Origin: Streptomyces zingiberis
GTDB taxonomy: Bacteria; Actinomycetota; Actinomycetes; Streptomycetales; Streptomycetaceae
DNA: 64,000 nucleotides
Assembly (NCBI RefSeq): GCF_012034935.1
Contig: NZ_JAATEN010000015.1
Coordinates: forward strand, 92,857-156,856
Direction: 5' to 3'
In this document: positions 51,520-61,917 of the stretch, piece by piece
How positions within the stretch are numbered: position 1 is the first letter of the stretch
Layout of the letters: each line of letters starts with the position of its first letter
Program-made: the position numbers and the translations under genes
Notes under the pieces: generated by a model
What the model was told of the DNA's origin: nothing
Database searches by the model: none
The model's input: the letters and a program-made list of their open reading frames with translations, nothing else

Positions 51520-52881
51520 GTGACCACCGAACACCGTGCGACGAACCCGGACCGGCCACCGGACCGGCGGCGGGACCGGCCACCGGACCGGTCCCCGGAA
51601 CAGGTCCCCGGGCCCCGGCCGGACGGGAGTACCGCCCGGCTGCACCTGCCGGCGGGTTCCACGGCCGCGGGTCCCTACAGCACGGTGGTGGAGCCGGACT
51701 CCGCCGGCTGGGAGTTCACCTCCCTGCGCGTCCTCGAACTGCCGCCGGGTGGATCGCACGCCTTCGGCACCGGGGAGAGCGAGTGGATCGTGCTGCCGCT
51801 GGCGGGCGCCTGCACGGTCACCGTCACCCCCGGGCCGCCACCGCTCACCCCGGTGGGTGACGGCGGCGCGGGGCCCGGCGAGGGCCGTGGCGACGGCGGG
51901 CCCGGCGGCGGGAGCGGGGGCACCGCCGACGGCGGAGGGCCCGGCGGCGAGGCCGCGGCCCCCGGAGACCGCGGAAGCGGGGACGCCGGGGACGCCGGGG
52001 ACTGCGGAACCCGCGCGGCTCCGGCGACACCGGCCCCACCGCCCGGAACCGACCACACCACCCGCGCCTTCTCCCCGGCCTCCCCGGCCGGGACGGTTCC
52101 CGCCCCCGACGCCGGTGACGACGGCGCCGGGACGCCCACCGCCGTCTTCCAGTTGCGGGGCCGTACCGGTGTGTTCGACGCCGTCACCGACTTCGTCTAC
52201 CTCCCCCGGGACGCCCACGCCGTCGTCACGACGGAGCGCGGCGGCCGTTTCGCGCTCCCCGGGGCGCGCTGCACGCGCCGGCTGCCCGCCCGCCGCGGGC
52301 CGGCCGAGGAGGTGGGCGTCGAGCTGCGCGGCAGCGGGACCTGCTCCCGGCAGGTCAACAACTTCGCCGCGGCGGGGGCGTTCGAGGCCGACCGGCTGAT
52401 CGCCGTGGAGGTCCTCACCCCCGGCGGCAACTGGTCCTCGTATCCGCCGCACAAGCACGACGAGGAGCGCCCCGGCCGGGAGTCGCGGCTGGAGGAGATC
52501 TACCACTTCGAGATCGCGGACGCGCCGGACGGCACCCCCGGTCTCGGCTACCACCGCGTCAGCCCCTCCGGCCCGGGGCGGCGGAGCGACCTGCTCGCCG
52601 AGGTGCGCGACGGGGACACGGTGCTCGTCCCGGACGGCTGGCACGGGCCGTCCGTCGCCGCGCCCGGGCACGACCTGTACTACCTCAACGTCATGGCCGG
52701 GCCCGGAGAGGAACGCGCCTGGCTGATCCAGGACCACCCGGACCACGCCTGGATCCGCACGACCTGGCCGGACCAGCCGGCCGACCCGCGGCTGCCGCTG
52801 TACCACGCGCCACCGGCGGCCGGGGCCAGGGCCGGGGACGGGGACGTCCCGGAGCGCCCGGTGGAAGGAGACCGCCCATGA
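51520..52881 (+). CDS. iolB: 5-Deoxy-glucuronate isomerase with a long disordered insertion
   Basis: A 453-residue double-cupin protein. The second cupin carries the metal ligands in SSYPPHKHDEE, EEIYHFEI and PDGWHGP, as in IolB, which isomerises 5-deoxy-glucuronate to 2-deoxy-5-keto-gluconate. Usual length is about 270-300 residues. The excess is a charged Arg/Asp/Pro leader and a Gly/Pro/Asp/Ala-rich insert from about residue 105 to 203, placed inside the first cupin between ACTVTV and TAVFQLRGRTG. GTG 51520 has GAGGAG about ten bases upstream. It overlaps iolD by four bases. Confidence 0.9.
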   Translation: MTTEHRATNPDRPPDRRRDRPPDRSPEQVPGPRPDGSTARLHLPAGSTAAGPYSTVVEPDSAGWEFTSLRVLELPPGGSHAFGTGESEWIVLPLAGACTVTVTPGPPPLTPVGDGGAGPGEGRGDGGPGGGSGGTADGGGPGGEAAAPGDRGSGDAGDAGDCGTRAAPATPAPPPGTDHTTRAFSPASPAGTVPAPDAGDDGAGTPTAVFQLRGRTGVFDAVTDFVYLPRDAHAVVTTERGGRFALPGARCTRRLPARRGPAEEVGVELRGSGTCSRQVNNFAAAGAFEADRLIAVEVLTPGGNWSSYPPHKHDEERPGRESRLEEIYHFEIADAPDGTPGLGYHRVSPSGPGRRSDLLAEVRDGDTVLVPDGWHGPSVAAPGHDLYYLNVMAGPGEERAWLIQDHPDHAWIRTTWPDQPADPRLPLYHAPPAAGARAGDGDVPERPVEGDRP

Positions 52882-54857
52882 CCTCCGCCCCCACCCGCCG
52901 CCTGACGGTCGCCCAGGCCCTCGTCACCTTCCTGTCCCGGCAGTACACCGAGCGGGACGGCCGGCGTCACCGCCTGGTCCGCGCCTGCTGGGGCATCTTC
53001 GGCCACGGCAACGTCGCCGGGATCGGCCAGGCGCTGCTGGAGGCCGGGCCGGCGCGGATGCCCTTCCTCCAGGGCCGCAACGAGCAGGCGATGGTGCACG
53101 CGGCCGTGGCGCACGCCCGGCACACCGCCCGGCTCTCCACCCAGGCCGTCACCACCTCCATCGGCCCCGGCGCCACCAACCTCGTCACCGGTGCCGCGCT
53201 GGCCACGATCAGCCGGCTGCCCGTGCTGCTGCTCCCGGGCGACACCTTCGCCACCCGCCCGGCCGACCCGGTGCTCCAGCAGCTGGAGACGGTGTACGCG
53301 GGGGACGTGTCGGTCAACGACTGCCTGCGGCCGGTCTCCCGCTGGTTCGACCGGGTGACGCGCCCCGAGGCGCTGGTCCCCGCCGCGCTGGGCGCGGTGC
53401 GGGCGCTCACCGACCCGGCCGCCGCCGGGGCCGTCACCCTCGCCCTGCCGCAGGACGTGCAGGCCGAGGCGGGCGACTGGCCGGAGGAGTTCTTCGCCGA
53501 GCGGGTCTGGCGCGTGCCCCGCCCCGCCCCGGACGCCACCGCGCTCGCCGAGGCCGCCCGGCTGCTGCGGGGCGCGCGCCGCCCGCTGATCGTCGCGGGT
53601 GGCGGCGTCCACCACAGCGAGGCGGAGGAGGCGCTGCGGGCGCTCGCCGGCGCCACCGGTGTCCCCGTGGCCACCACCCAGTCCGGCAAGGGCGCGCTCC
53701 GCCACGACCACCCGGCCGAGGTGGGCGGCATCGGCCACACCGGTACCGCCACCGCCGCCGCGCTCGCCCGGGAGGCGGACGTGGTGCTCGGCGTCGGCAC
53801 CCGCTGGACCGACTTCACCACCGCCTCCGCCACCCTCTTCGCCCACCCCGGCGTCCGCTTCGTCACCCTGGACGTGAGCGCCGCCGACGCCCACAAGATG
53901 GGCGGCCTCGCGCTGGTCGCCGACGCGCGTGCCGGGCTGGAGGCGCTGGCCGGCGCGCTCGCCGGGTACCGCGTGGACGCGGCGTACGAGGCCGCGTACC
54001 GGGAGGCGAAGGCCCGCTGGGAGGAGCGCGTCGACCGGGCGTTCGCCGCCGGGCCGGCGGAGCCTGCCGACGGCCCGGCGGGCGGCTCTCCGGCCACCGG
54101 CGCGCGCGCCGGGGCGGACGGCAGGGGTGGCGCCGCGCCGGTCCGGCCCACGCAGGCGCAGGTCGTCGGCGCCCTGGACGCGGTCGTCGGCGACGAGGAC
54201 GTGGTGATCAACGCGGCCGGCTCCCTCCCCGGCGATCTGCACAAGCTGTGGCGCGCCCGCTCCCCGCGCCAGTACCACGTCGAGTACGGCTACTCCTGCA
54301 TGGGCTACGAGATCCCGGCGGCCCTCGGGGTCTGCCTCGCCGAGCCCGGCCGGCCCGTCTGGGCGCTCGTCGGCGACGGCACCTATCTGATGGGCCCCAC
54401 GGAGATCGTCACGGCCGTTCAGGAAAGGCTGCCGGTCAAGCTGGTGATCCTCCAGAACCACGGTTACGCCTCGATCGGCGGGCTCTCCGAGGCCACCGGC
54501 GGCGAGCGGTTCGGCACCGCCTACCGCTTCCGGGACGCCGACGGCGGCTGCACCGGCGACCCGCTGCCGGTGGACCTCGCCGCCAACGCCGCCAGCCTCG
54601 GCATGACCGTGCTCCGCGCCGGCACCGCGGACGAGCTGCGGACGGCGCTGGCCGAGGCGCGCGGTCACGACCGGCCGGTCTGCGTGTACGTCGAGACGGC
54701 GAGCGGCGCGGACGGGCCGGAGGGCACCGAGTCGGGGGCGCCCGGAGCGCAGGCCTGGTGGGACGTCCCCGTCGCGGCGGCGGCCACCCGGCCGGCCGCC
54801 GTCGCCGCGCGCGCGGAGTACGAGCGGCGGGCGGCGGAGCGGCGGCGCCATCTGTAG
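52878..54857 (+). CDS. iolD: 3D-trihydroxycyclohexane-1,2-dione hydrolase (TPP enzyme)
   Basis: A 659-residue thiamine-diphosphate enzyme of the acetolactate-synthase fold. It has an N-terminal Pyr domain with GIFGHGNVAGIG and QGRNEQAMVHAA (catalytic glutamate), a central domain (VGGIGHTGTATAAALA), and a C-terminal PP domain with the TPP/Mg motif GDGTYLMGPTEIVTA ... NHGYASIGGLSE. It opens the six-membered ring of the inositol-derived dione to give 5-deoxy-glucuronate. An Ala/Gly-rich insert lies between the central and PP domains. The start overlaps iolB (ATGA), so translation is coupled. Confidence 0.95.
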   Translation: MTSAPTRRLTVAQALVTFLSRQYTERDGRRHRLVRACWGIFGHGNVAGIGQALLEAGPARMPFLQGRNEQAMVHAAVAHARHTARLSTQAVTTSIGPGATNLVTGAALATISRLPVLLLPGDTFATRPADPVLQQLETVYAGDVSVNDCLRPVSRWFDRVTRPEALVPAALGAVRALTDPAAAGAVTLALPQDVQAEAGDWPEEFFAERVWRVPRPAPDATALAEAARLLRGARRPLIVAGGGVHHSEAEEALRALAGATGVPVATTQSGKGALRHDHPAEVGGIGHTGTATAAALAREADVVLGVGTRWTDFTTASATLFAHPGVRFVTLDVSAADAHKMGGLALVADARAGLEALAGALAGYRVDAAYEAAYREAKARWEERVDRAFAAGPAEPADGPAGGSPATGARAGADGRGGAAPVRPTQAQVVGALDAVVGDEDVVINAAGSLPGDLHKLWRARSPRQYHVEYGYSCMGYEIPAALGVCLAEPGRPVWALVGDGTYLMGPTEIVTAVQERLPVKLVILQNHGYASIGGLSEATGGERFGTAYRFRDADGGCTGDPLPVDLAANAASLGMTVLRAGTADELRTALAEARGHDRPVCVYVETASGADGPEGTESGAPGAQAWWDVPVAAAATRPAAVAARAEYERRAAERRRHL

Positions 54858-54879
54858 CGGGTCCGCCCGGCGCGGTGCG

Positions 54880-54975
54880 GCGCCCGCCCGGTCCCGTCCG
54901 GCGCCCGCCCGGTCCCGTCCGGCGTCCGCCCGGTCTCGCCCGGTCCCGTCCGGCGTCCGCCCGGCCCCGTCCGGT
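54880..54975. repeat. Tandem repeat of about 21 bases between iolD and mmsA
   Basis: Four to five variants of GCGCCCGCCCGGTCCCGTCC follow one another within the 276-base gap. No gene is seen in it. It could form RNA structure between the two cistrons. Confidence 0.7.
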
Positions 54976-55133
54976 GATCTCCGTTCCCGTCCGGTGTTCA
55001 CCTGGCGGCACGACGGGCCACCGGTGATCCCCCCTGCTTGACGGGGCGGGGAGAGACGGGGGAGACGCGGGAACGGGGAGACCGGGACCGGGACCTCGGC
55101 CGCTCCCTCCACCACCACGCGAAAGGTGACCGT

Positions 55134-56633
<1,500 letters not shown>

Positions 56634-56892
56634 GGGTGCGCCACCCGCGCGGCGGACCTCACGCGGGACGCGCGCCCGGCCGGCCGCCCGGCCGCCCGGT
56701 CACGGCTCCGCGTGCTGTCCGCCGCCCGGGGCCCGCGTCCGTGCGCCGGGGTGAAGCGCCGTCCCCCGGCCGGCGCTTCACCCCTGAGAACGTTCCCCCA
56801 GCTCAGGCCGTGTTCGGGCGGTGCACCCGGCGGAGCGGCACGGCCTGCCGGGGTACGGAGTCCCGCGCTCCGCTGTTTAGGTGGAGCTAAAG
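56634..56892. other. Intergenic region upstream of the XRE regulator
   Basis: About 260 bases without a gene. GGCGCTTCACCCC-type and GGGGTGAAGCGCC elements (56745-56783) form an inverted repeat able to act as mmsA terminator. The sequence TTTAGGTGGAGCTAAAGGTGG just before the regulator has two TAAAGGTGG-like repeats. Confidence 0.5.
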
Positions 56893-57516
56893 GTGGCATT
56901 CTGGGGCAGTACCCCGGAAGACCTCGCCGTACCAAGGACCATGCCGATCTGGGGGGTTGAGGAGACCATGCCGTTCATGGCGCGGGGCGGGAGCGGTACC
57001 GGTACCGGTACCGGAACCGATGCCGCCGCCGCCCGGCTGGCCCGGCAGGCCGCGGCCGCCCTCGCCGGTGAGCTGTCCGCGCGCGGGCTCAGCCGCGCCG
57101 AGCTGGCGGCGCTCATGGGCGTCAGCCCCGGCCGGGTCAGCCAGATACTGTCCGGGGACGCCAATCTGACGGTGCGGTCCCTCGCGTCCGCCGCCGCGGC
57201 GATGGGTGCCACGGTGGAGATCCGCTTCCACGAGCCGGAACGGCCGTGCCCGTCGCCCGGCCCCGCCGGTCCCGCCCATGCCGCCGGCCCGGCGGCGGAC
57301 CGCCCCGCCGTCCGCGACCTGCCGGTGGCCCCTGACCCGGCAGCCGACGCCGCCTCGCCGATCGCCCCGGTGGCCCCGGCCGCCCCGGCTCCCCCGGGGT
57401 CCACCGCGCCGCCGGGCTTCCCCGGCGGGCCGGAGGGGCCCGGCGGGCCCGATCCCTCCACCCCGCGGGACGGCCGTTCAGGTCTGCGCGGCGGCGTCGT
57501 CCGCTCGCGGTTCTGA
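56893..57516 (+). CDS. XRE-type helix-turn-helix protein with disordered tail
   Basis: A 207-residue protein from GTG 56893, chosen for GGAG six bases upstream; GTG 56881 and ATGs at 56941, 56968 and 56977 are also in frame. Residues 65-106 form a Cro/C1 HTH (LSRAELAALMGVSPGRVSQILSG) followed by LTVRSLASAAAAMG, the pattern of small regulators and of some antitoxins. A run of four GGTACC units encodes a Gly/Thr repeat before the HTH. Residues 115-207 are Pro/Ala/Gly-rich. Its 3' end overlaps the convergent membrane-protein gene by 39 bases. No toxin-like partner is recognised. Confidence 0.75.
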   Translation: MAFWGSTPEDLAVPRTMPIWGVEETMPFMARGGSGTGTGTGTDAAAARLARQAAAALAGELSARGLSRAELAALMGVSPGRVSQILSGDANLTVRSLASAAAAMGATVEIRFHEPERPCPSPGPAGPAHAAGPAADRPAVRDLPVAPDPAADAASPIAPVAPAAPAPPGSTAPPGFPGGPEGPGGPDPSTPRDGRSGLRGGVVRSRF

Positions 57517-58467
57517 CCGCGCGTCCGCCGCCGTGCCGGGCGCTCCGGCCGTGCGGGCGGGCGACGCCCCGTCAGGCGCGGTGTCCGGCGCGGCGGCGGG
57601 CCGCGCCCGGCCCTCGACCGGGCGCCCGCGCCCGTCCCGGTGCCACCCGAACCACCGCAGGTGGAGGTGGAGATGCGGCCGGCGCTGGGCGGGCAGCGGG
57701 GCCCCGGGGCGCCCGCCGCCGGGGGCGGTGCCGTCCCGCAGGGCGAGCAGCGCCCACCGGTCGGAGCGCCGGCCCAGCAGATACGCCACCCGCAGCAGCA
57801 GCGCGCAGTGGTGCCGCGCCTCGCCCCAGGCGCGCAGAGCCGCCACCCGCTCCTCCTCCGTGCGGTCGCGGCGCGGCCCGGGCCGGCCGTCGAAACCGGG
57901 CATCCGGCGTGCCGCCTCGATCCGTTCCTCCGTCTCCAGGGCGCGCCGGATCGCCTCCTCCGCCTCGGCGAAGCGTTCCTCCACCGCCTTGCGGCTCGTC
58001 TTGTCCTGGTGCCGGGCGACGAGGTGGAGCCGCAGGGCGTGCACGAAGACCTGGGCCCGGCGCAGGTCCCGGAGCCCGTCGGCGAGGTCGTCACACCAGT
58101 CCGCGCAGTCCAGCGCCATCCGCTCCTCCAGCCGTTCGAGGAGGTGGGCGGTGCCGAGGGTGAGGAAGGTGAGGAACGGCTTGGCCGTGTCCGACTGCAC
58201 CCGCCCGCGGCGCAGCACCCCGGCTCCCGTCGCCACGCCCACGGCCGCGGCCGGCACCTGGGCGAGCAACGGCAGCAGGGAGACGGCCAGCAGGGCGATC
58301 CCGGCCATGGCCGTCACCACGGCCGCGGACAGCAGCGCGGCGCGGGCGCTGCCCAGCAGCCGCCCTTTGCCGTGGTACTGGCGGACCAGGCAGATCCAGG
58401 CCACCAGTCCGCTCAGGCCCGCGGGAGCCCCCCAGTTCAGGAAGAACGGTGACTGAAACCAGCTCAT
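57478..58467 (-). CDS. Membrane protein of unknown function
   Basis: A 329-residue protein. Three predicted membrane segments lie in the first 95 residues (LSGLVAWICLV, LLSAAVVTAMAGIALLAVSLLPLL, and a shorter one). A cytoplasmic, highly charged helical region follows (ERLEERMALDCADWCDDLADGLRDLRRAQ, about 105-225) and then a Pro/Ala/Arg-rich tail. No family is recognised. The weak ribosome site before ATG 58467 suggests low expression. It converges on the XRE gene with 39 bases of overlap. Confidence 0.72.
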   Translation of the reverse strand: MSWFQSPFFLNWGAPAGLSGLVAWICLVRQYHGKGRLLGSARAALLSAAVVTAMAGIALLAVSLLPLLAQVPAAAVGVATGAGVLRRGRVQSDTAKPFLTFLTLGTAHLLERLEERMALDCADWCDDLADGLRDLRRAQVFVHALRLHLVARHQDKTSRKAVEERFAEAEEAIRRALETEERIEAARRMPGFDGRPGPRRDRTEEERVAALRAWGEARHHCALLLRVAYLLGRRSDRWALLALRDGTAPGGGRPGAPLPAQRRPHLHLHLRWFGWHRDGRGRPVEGRARPAAAPDTAPDGASPARTAGAPGTAADARSEPRADDAAAQT

Positions 58468-58932
58468 GGCGGCCCCAGGGTAGGGGTGGACGACGCGGAA
58501 CCGGCGTCGTGGACGGCGGTCCGGGCCGCTCGGGCGAGGCGTCCCGCGGCGGGTGACCCGCGCCGTCCGCCGGGCCGGTCACGGCGGGGAGGGTTCGGAC
58601 GGCCCCCCGTGACCGCTCGGGGACGCTCTTCCGGCTCGCGGGACGCCGGTACCGTTTCGACCGTTTCGTGAAAGTCTCCCCATGATGCACCCCGACCGCC
58701 CGCCCCGCTGTGCGCCGCTCTCGTGAATCGGCCGCCGGAGGTACGGTGAGGACGGGACGTCATCCGAACGGCTGTTCCCGCCGCGTCTCACGGAGTGGTC
58801 ATCGGCGGGGGCGGACGCGTCCTCGTACCACGACTGCCGTACGCCGCGCCGTCCCCTCTCCGACCTGAGGAGGGGGCGGCCTCCTGCCCCGGGGCGGGTG
58901 TGAGGGCGGCGCGGCTGCGTAGGCTCGGGTGC
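58468..58932. other. Divergent intergenic region
   Basis: 465 bases between the membrane-protein gene and the hydrolase-ABC gene. ACCGTTTCG occurs twice in tandem (58651-58668), a possible response-regulator site. TAGGCT (58920-58925) lies seven bases before the next ATG, at leaderless distance. Nothing else is recognised. Confidence 0.5.
58920..58925 (+). promoter_or_regulatory. putative -10 box of a leaderless promoter
   Basis: TAGGCT, then seven bases, then ATG 58933, with no ribosome binding site. Supports choosing that ATG over the upstream in-frame GTG at 58795. Confidence 0.5.
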
Positions 58933-61917
58933 ATGGATGTGCGAAACCTGCGGTCGTTCCGGCCGCTCAGAGGGCCACTCCGGGCCGTCCGGACGGCCCC
59001 GCGACGGACCCGGCTGGCCGCCGCCGCGCTCGCGGCCGCCCTCGTCGCCGGAGCGGGCACCTGGACCGCCGTCGCCGACGACCCGGCGCCGGTCAAGCGC
59101 GAGGACCGGTTCCTCCCGATGGCCGCCCCGGGCGGTGACGCGGACGGCGGCGGTGAGGAAGCCGGCCCGCGGCCCGCGCGCATCGACACCTCGTTCTACA
59201 CCTCCGGACCGGCCGGTGAGCGCCGCCCGGCGGTGCTCCTGGCGCACGGCTTCGGCGGTTCCAAGAAGGACCTGCACCAGCAGGCCGAGGAACTGGCCCG
59301 GGACGGCTACGCGGTGCTGACCTGGTCGGCCCGCGGCTTCGGCAAGTCCACCGGGCGGATCGGGCTCAACGACCGGGAGAACGAGGTCGCCGACGTCCGG
59401 CGGCTGGTCGACTGGCTCGCGGACCGCCCCGAGGTGCGGCTCGACGCCGAGGGCGATCCGCGCGTCGGCATCGCGGGCGCCTCCTACGGTGGCGCGGTCT
59501 CGCTGCTCACCGCCGGGAACGACCCGCGGATCGACGCCGTCGCCGCGCAGAACACCTACTGGGACCTCTCCGAGGCGCTCTTCCCCGACGGCGTCTTCAA
59601 GAAGCTGTGGGCCGGCATCTTCTTCACCACCGGCTCCACGCCCTTCCCCACGGACATGGGGCCGGGCGCCGAGGAGGCCCCGGAGGGCGGGGCAGGCCAG
59701 GGCGGCGCCGGTGGTGAGGGCGGCGCGGGCGGTACCGGCCAGGGCGGTACCGGCCAGGACGGCGCAGGCCAGGACGGTGCAGGCCAGGACGGCGCAGGCC
59801 AGGACGGCGCGCAGGGCGGCACGGGCGCCGGGGGCGCGGGTGCCGACGCGCCCGGCGGTACCGCCGATGGCACGGCCGCCGAGGGCGGCCTCGCCTGCGG
59901 CCGGTTCGAGAAGGCGCTCTGCGAGATGTACGAGCGCGTCGCCACCGCCGGGAAGCCGGACGCGGAGGCCGAGAAGCTGCTGAAGGAGCGGAGCCCGGCG
60001 GCGGTCGGCGACCGCATCACGGCGCCCACCCTCGTCCTCGGCGGGCAGACCGACTCCCTCTTCCCGCTGAGCCACGCCGACGCGATGGCCCGTCAGATCA
60101 AGGCCAACGGCGCGCCCGTCTCCGTCGACTGGCTCGCGGGTGGCCACGACGGCGGCGACCAGGAGACCGAACGCGTCCGGCAGCGGATGAACTCCTGGTT
60201 CGACCGCCACCTCAAGGGCGACGAGGAGGCGGCCACCGGCCCCGCCTTCCGCGTCACCCGCACCGGCGGCTTCGACTCCGCCGACGCCCGCGTCCGGCTC
60301 AACGGCGCCTCCACCGGGCGCTACCCCGGCCTGGAGGGCACCGACAACCGGAGCGTCCGCCTCCAGGGGCGCGAGCAGACCGTCCGCAACCCCGCGGGCG
60401 GTACCCCGGCGGCCGTCTCCTCCGTCCCCGGTCTCGCCGGGGCCGCCGCCCAGCTCACCTCGTTCGGCGCCGGCCTGGCGCTGGACTTCCCCGGCCAGGC
60501 GGCGGCGTTCGACTCCGCGCCGCTGGACTCGGCCGTCCAGGTCACCGGCCGGCCCACGGCGAAGGTGCGCGTCTCCTCCGACGCGGAGGACGCGGTGTTC
60601 TTCGCCAAGGTGTACGACGTCGGGCCGAACGGCAGCCAGCTCCTCCCCTCCCAGCTCGTCGCCCCGATCCGGGTCGAGGGCACCGACGCGGAGGGGGGCC
60701 GCACCACCGAGATCCGGCTCCCTGTCATCGACCACAAGTTCGAGGCCGGGCACCGGATGCGGCTCGTCCTGTCCGCCACCGACATGGGCTACGCCTCGCC
60801 GGTGGAGCCCGCCGACCACCGCGTCGCGCTGGCCGATGACACCCTGTCCGTGCCCACGACGCCCGCCCTCGCCGCCGGCGAGGGCACCCTGCCCACCTGG
60901 GTCTGGGCCCTGCCGCTCACCGGCGTGGCGCTCGCCGCCGCGCTGCTGCTGCTCGGCCGCCGCCGCACCGCCACCCCCGCGCCCGACCCGGCGCGGTCCG
61001 CCGTGCCGCTGGAGATCACCGGGCTCGGCAAGCGCTACGCCGGCTCCACCGACCGGTACGCCGTCCGGGACCTCTCGTTCCGGGTCGAACGCGGCCAGGT
61101 GCTCGGCCTGCTGGGCCCCAACGGCGCCGGCAAGACCACCACGCTGCGGATGCTGATGGGGCTCATCACCCCCGACGCGGGCGAGATCCGCGTCTTCGGC
61201 CACGCGATCCGCCCGGGCGCGCCTGTCCTCTCCCGCGTCGGCGCGTTCGTCGAGGGCCCCGGCTTCCTGCCGCACCTCTCCGGCCGCGCCAACCTGGAGC
61301 TGTACTGGCAGGCCACCGGCCGCCCCGCCGAGGAGGCGCATCTGGACGAGGCGCTGGAGATCGCCGGGCTCGGCGACGCCCTGGAACGCGCCGTGCGGAC
61401 GTACTCCCAGGGGATGCGGCAGCGCCTGGCCATCGCCCAGGCCATGCTCGGCCTCCCGGACCTGCTGATCCTCGACGAGCCGACCAACGGGCTGGACCCG
61501 CCACAGATCCGGGAGATGCGGAACGTCATGGTCCGCTACGCGGAAGGCGGCCGTACGGTGATCGTCTCCAGCCATCTGCTGGCCGAGGTCGAGCAGACCT
61601 GCACGCATCTGGTCGTCATGGACCGGGGCCGGCTGGTCACCGCCGGACCCGTCGCGGAGATCACCGGTTCCGGCGACACCCTGCTGGTGGGTGTCTCGGG
61701 CGACCAGGTGTCCGCGGCCCTGGCCGACCAGGTGACGGCGCTCGACGGCGTCGGCTCGGCCGTCCCCACGGAGGACGGGCTGCTCGTCCGGCTGGACGGC
61801 ATGACCTCCGCGCAACTCCTCGCCGAACTCGTCAGACTCGGCATCCCCGTCGACCGGGTCGGCCCGCACCGCCGCCTGGAGGACGCGTTCCTCACCCTGA
61901 TCGGAGGCGCCCCGTGA
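58933..61917 (+). CDS. Extracytoplasmic alpha/beta-hydrolase (CocE/X-Pro peptidase-like) fused to ABC transporter ATPase
   Basis: A 994-residue fusion. A signal-anchor helix (LAAAALAAALVAGAGTWTAVA, about 27-50) precedes a CocE/NonD-type hydrolase: LLAHGFGGSKKDL, nucleophile GASYGGA (serine near 184), GGQTDSLFP and GGHDGG for the acid and histidine. A Gly-rich insert with four GAGQD repeats sits at about 250-315. A beta-jelly-roll non-catalytic domain (about 510-640) follows, then a second membrane helix (WVWALPLTGVALAAALLLL, about 654-673). A complete ABC ATPase ends the protein: Walker A GPNGAGKTT, signature YSQGMRQRLA, Walker B LLILDEPTNGLD. The topology places hydrolase outside and ATPase inside. 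The permease gene overlaps by four bases, so this should be the ATPase of that transporter. Confidence 0.9.
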   Translation: MDVRNLRSFRPLRGPLRAVRTAPRRTRLAAAALAAALVAGAGTWTAVADDPAPVKREDRFLPMAAPGGDADGGGEEAGPRPARIDTSFYTSGPAGERRPAVLLAHGFGGSKKDLHQQAEELARDGYAVLTWSARGFGKSTGRIGLNDRENEVADVRRLVDWLADRPEVRLDAEGDPRVGIAGASYGGAVSLLTAGNDPRIDAVAAQNTYWDLSEALFPDGVFKKLWAGIFFTTGSTPFPTDMGPGAEEAPEGGAGQGGAGGEGGAGGTGQGGTGQDGAGQDGAGQDGAGQDGAQGGTGAGGAGADAPGGTADGTAAEGGLACGRFEKALCEMYERVATAGKPDAEAEKLLKERSPAAVGDRITAPTLVLGGQTDSLFPLSHADAMARQIKANGAPVSVDWLAGGHDGGDQETERVRQRMNSWFDRHLKGDEEAATGPAFRVTRTGGFDSADARVRLNGASTGRYPGLEGTDNRSVRLQGREQTVRNPAGGTPAAVSSVPGLAGAAAQLTSFGAGLALDFPGQAAAFDSAPLDSAVQVTGRPTAKVRVSSDAEDAVFFAKVYDVGPNGSQLLPSQLVAPIRVEGTDAEGGRTTEIRLPVIDHKFEAGHRMRLVLSATDMGYASPVEPADHRVALADDTLSVPTTPALAAGEGTLPTWVWALPLTGVALAAALLLLGRRRTATPAPDPARSAVPLEITGLGKRYAGSTDRYAVRDLSFRVERGQVLGLLGPNGAGKTTTLRMLMGLITPDAGEIRVFGHAIRPGAPVLSRVGAFVEGPGFLPHLSGRANLELYWQATGRPAEEAHLDEALEIAGLGDALERAVRTYSQGMRQRLAIAQAMLGLPDLLILDEPTNGLDPPQIREMRNVMVRYAEGGRTVIVSSHLLAEVEQTCTHLVVMDRGRLVTAGPVAEITGSGDTLLVGVSGDQVSAALADQVTALDGVGSAVPTEDGLLVRLDGMTSAQLLAELVRLGIPVDRVGPHRRLEDAFLTLIGGAP
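59750..59812 (+). repeat. 15-base tandem repeat encoding GAGQD units
   Basis: Four in-frame copies of GGCCAGGACGGCGCA-type units inside the hydrolase domain of the fusion gene. Copy number may vary between strains. Confidence 0.8.

Noticed and set aside
56893..58467. Toxin-antitoxin pair
   Set aside because: The HTH resembles antitoxins, but the neighbour is a convergent membrane protein without any toxin motif.
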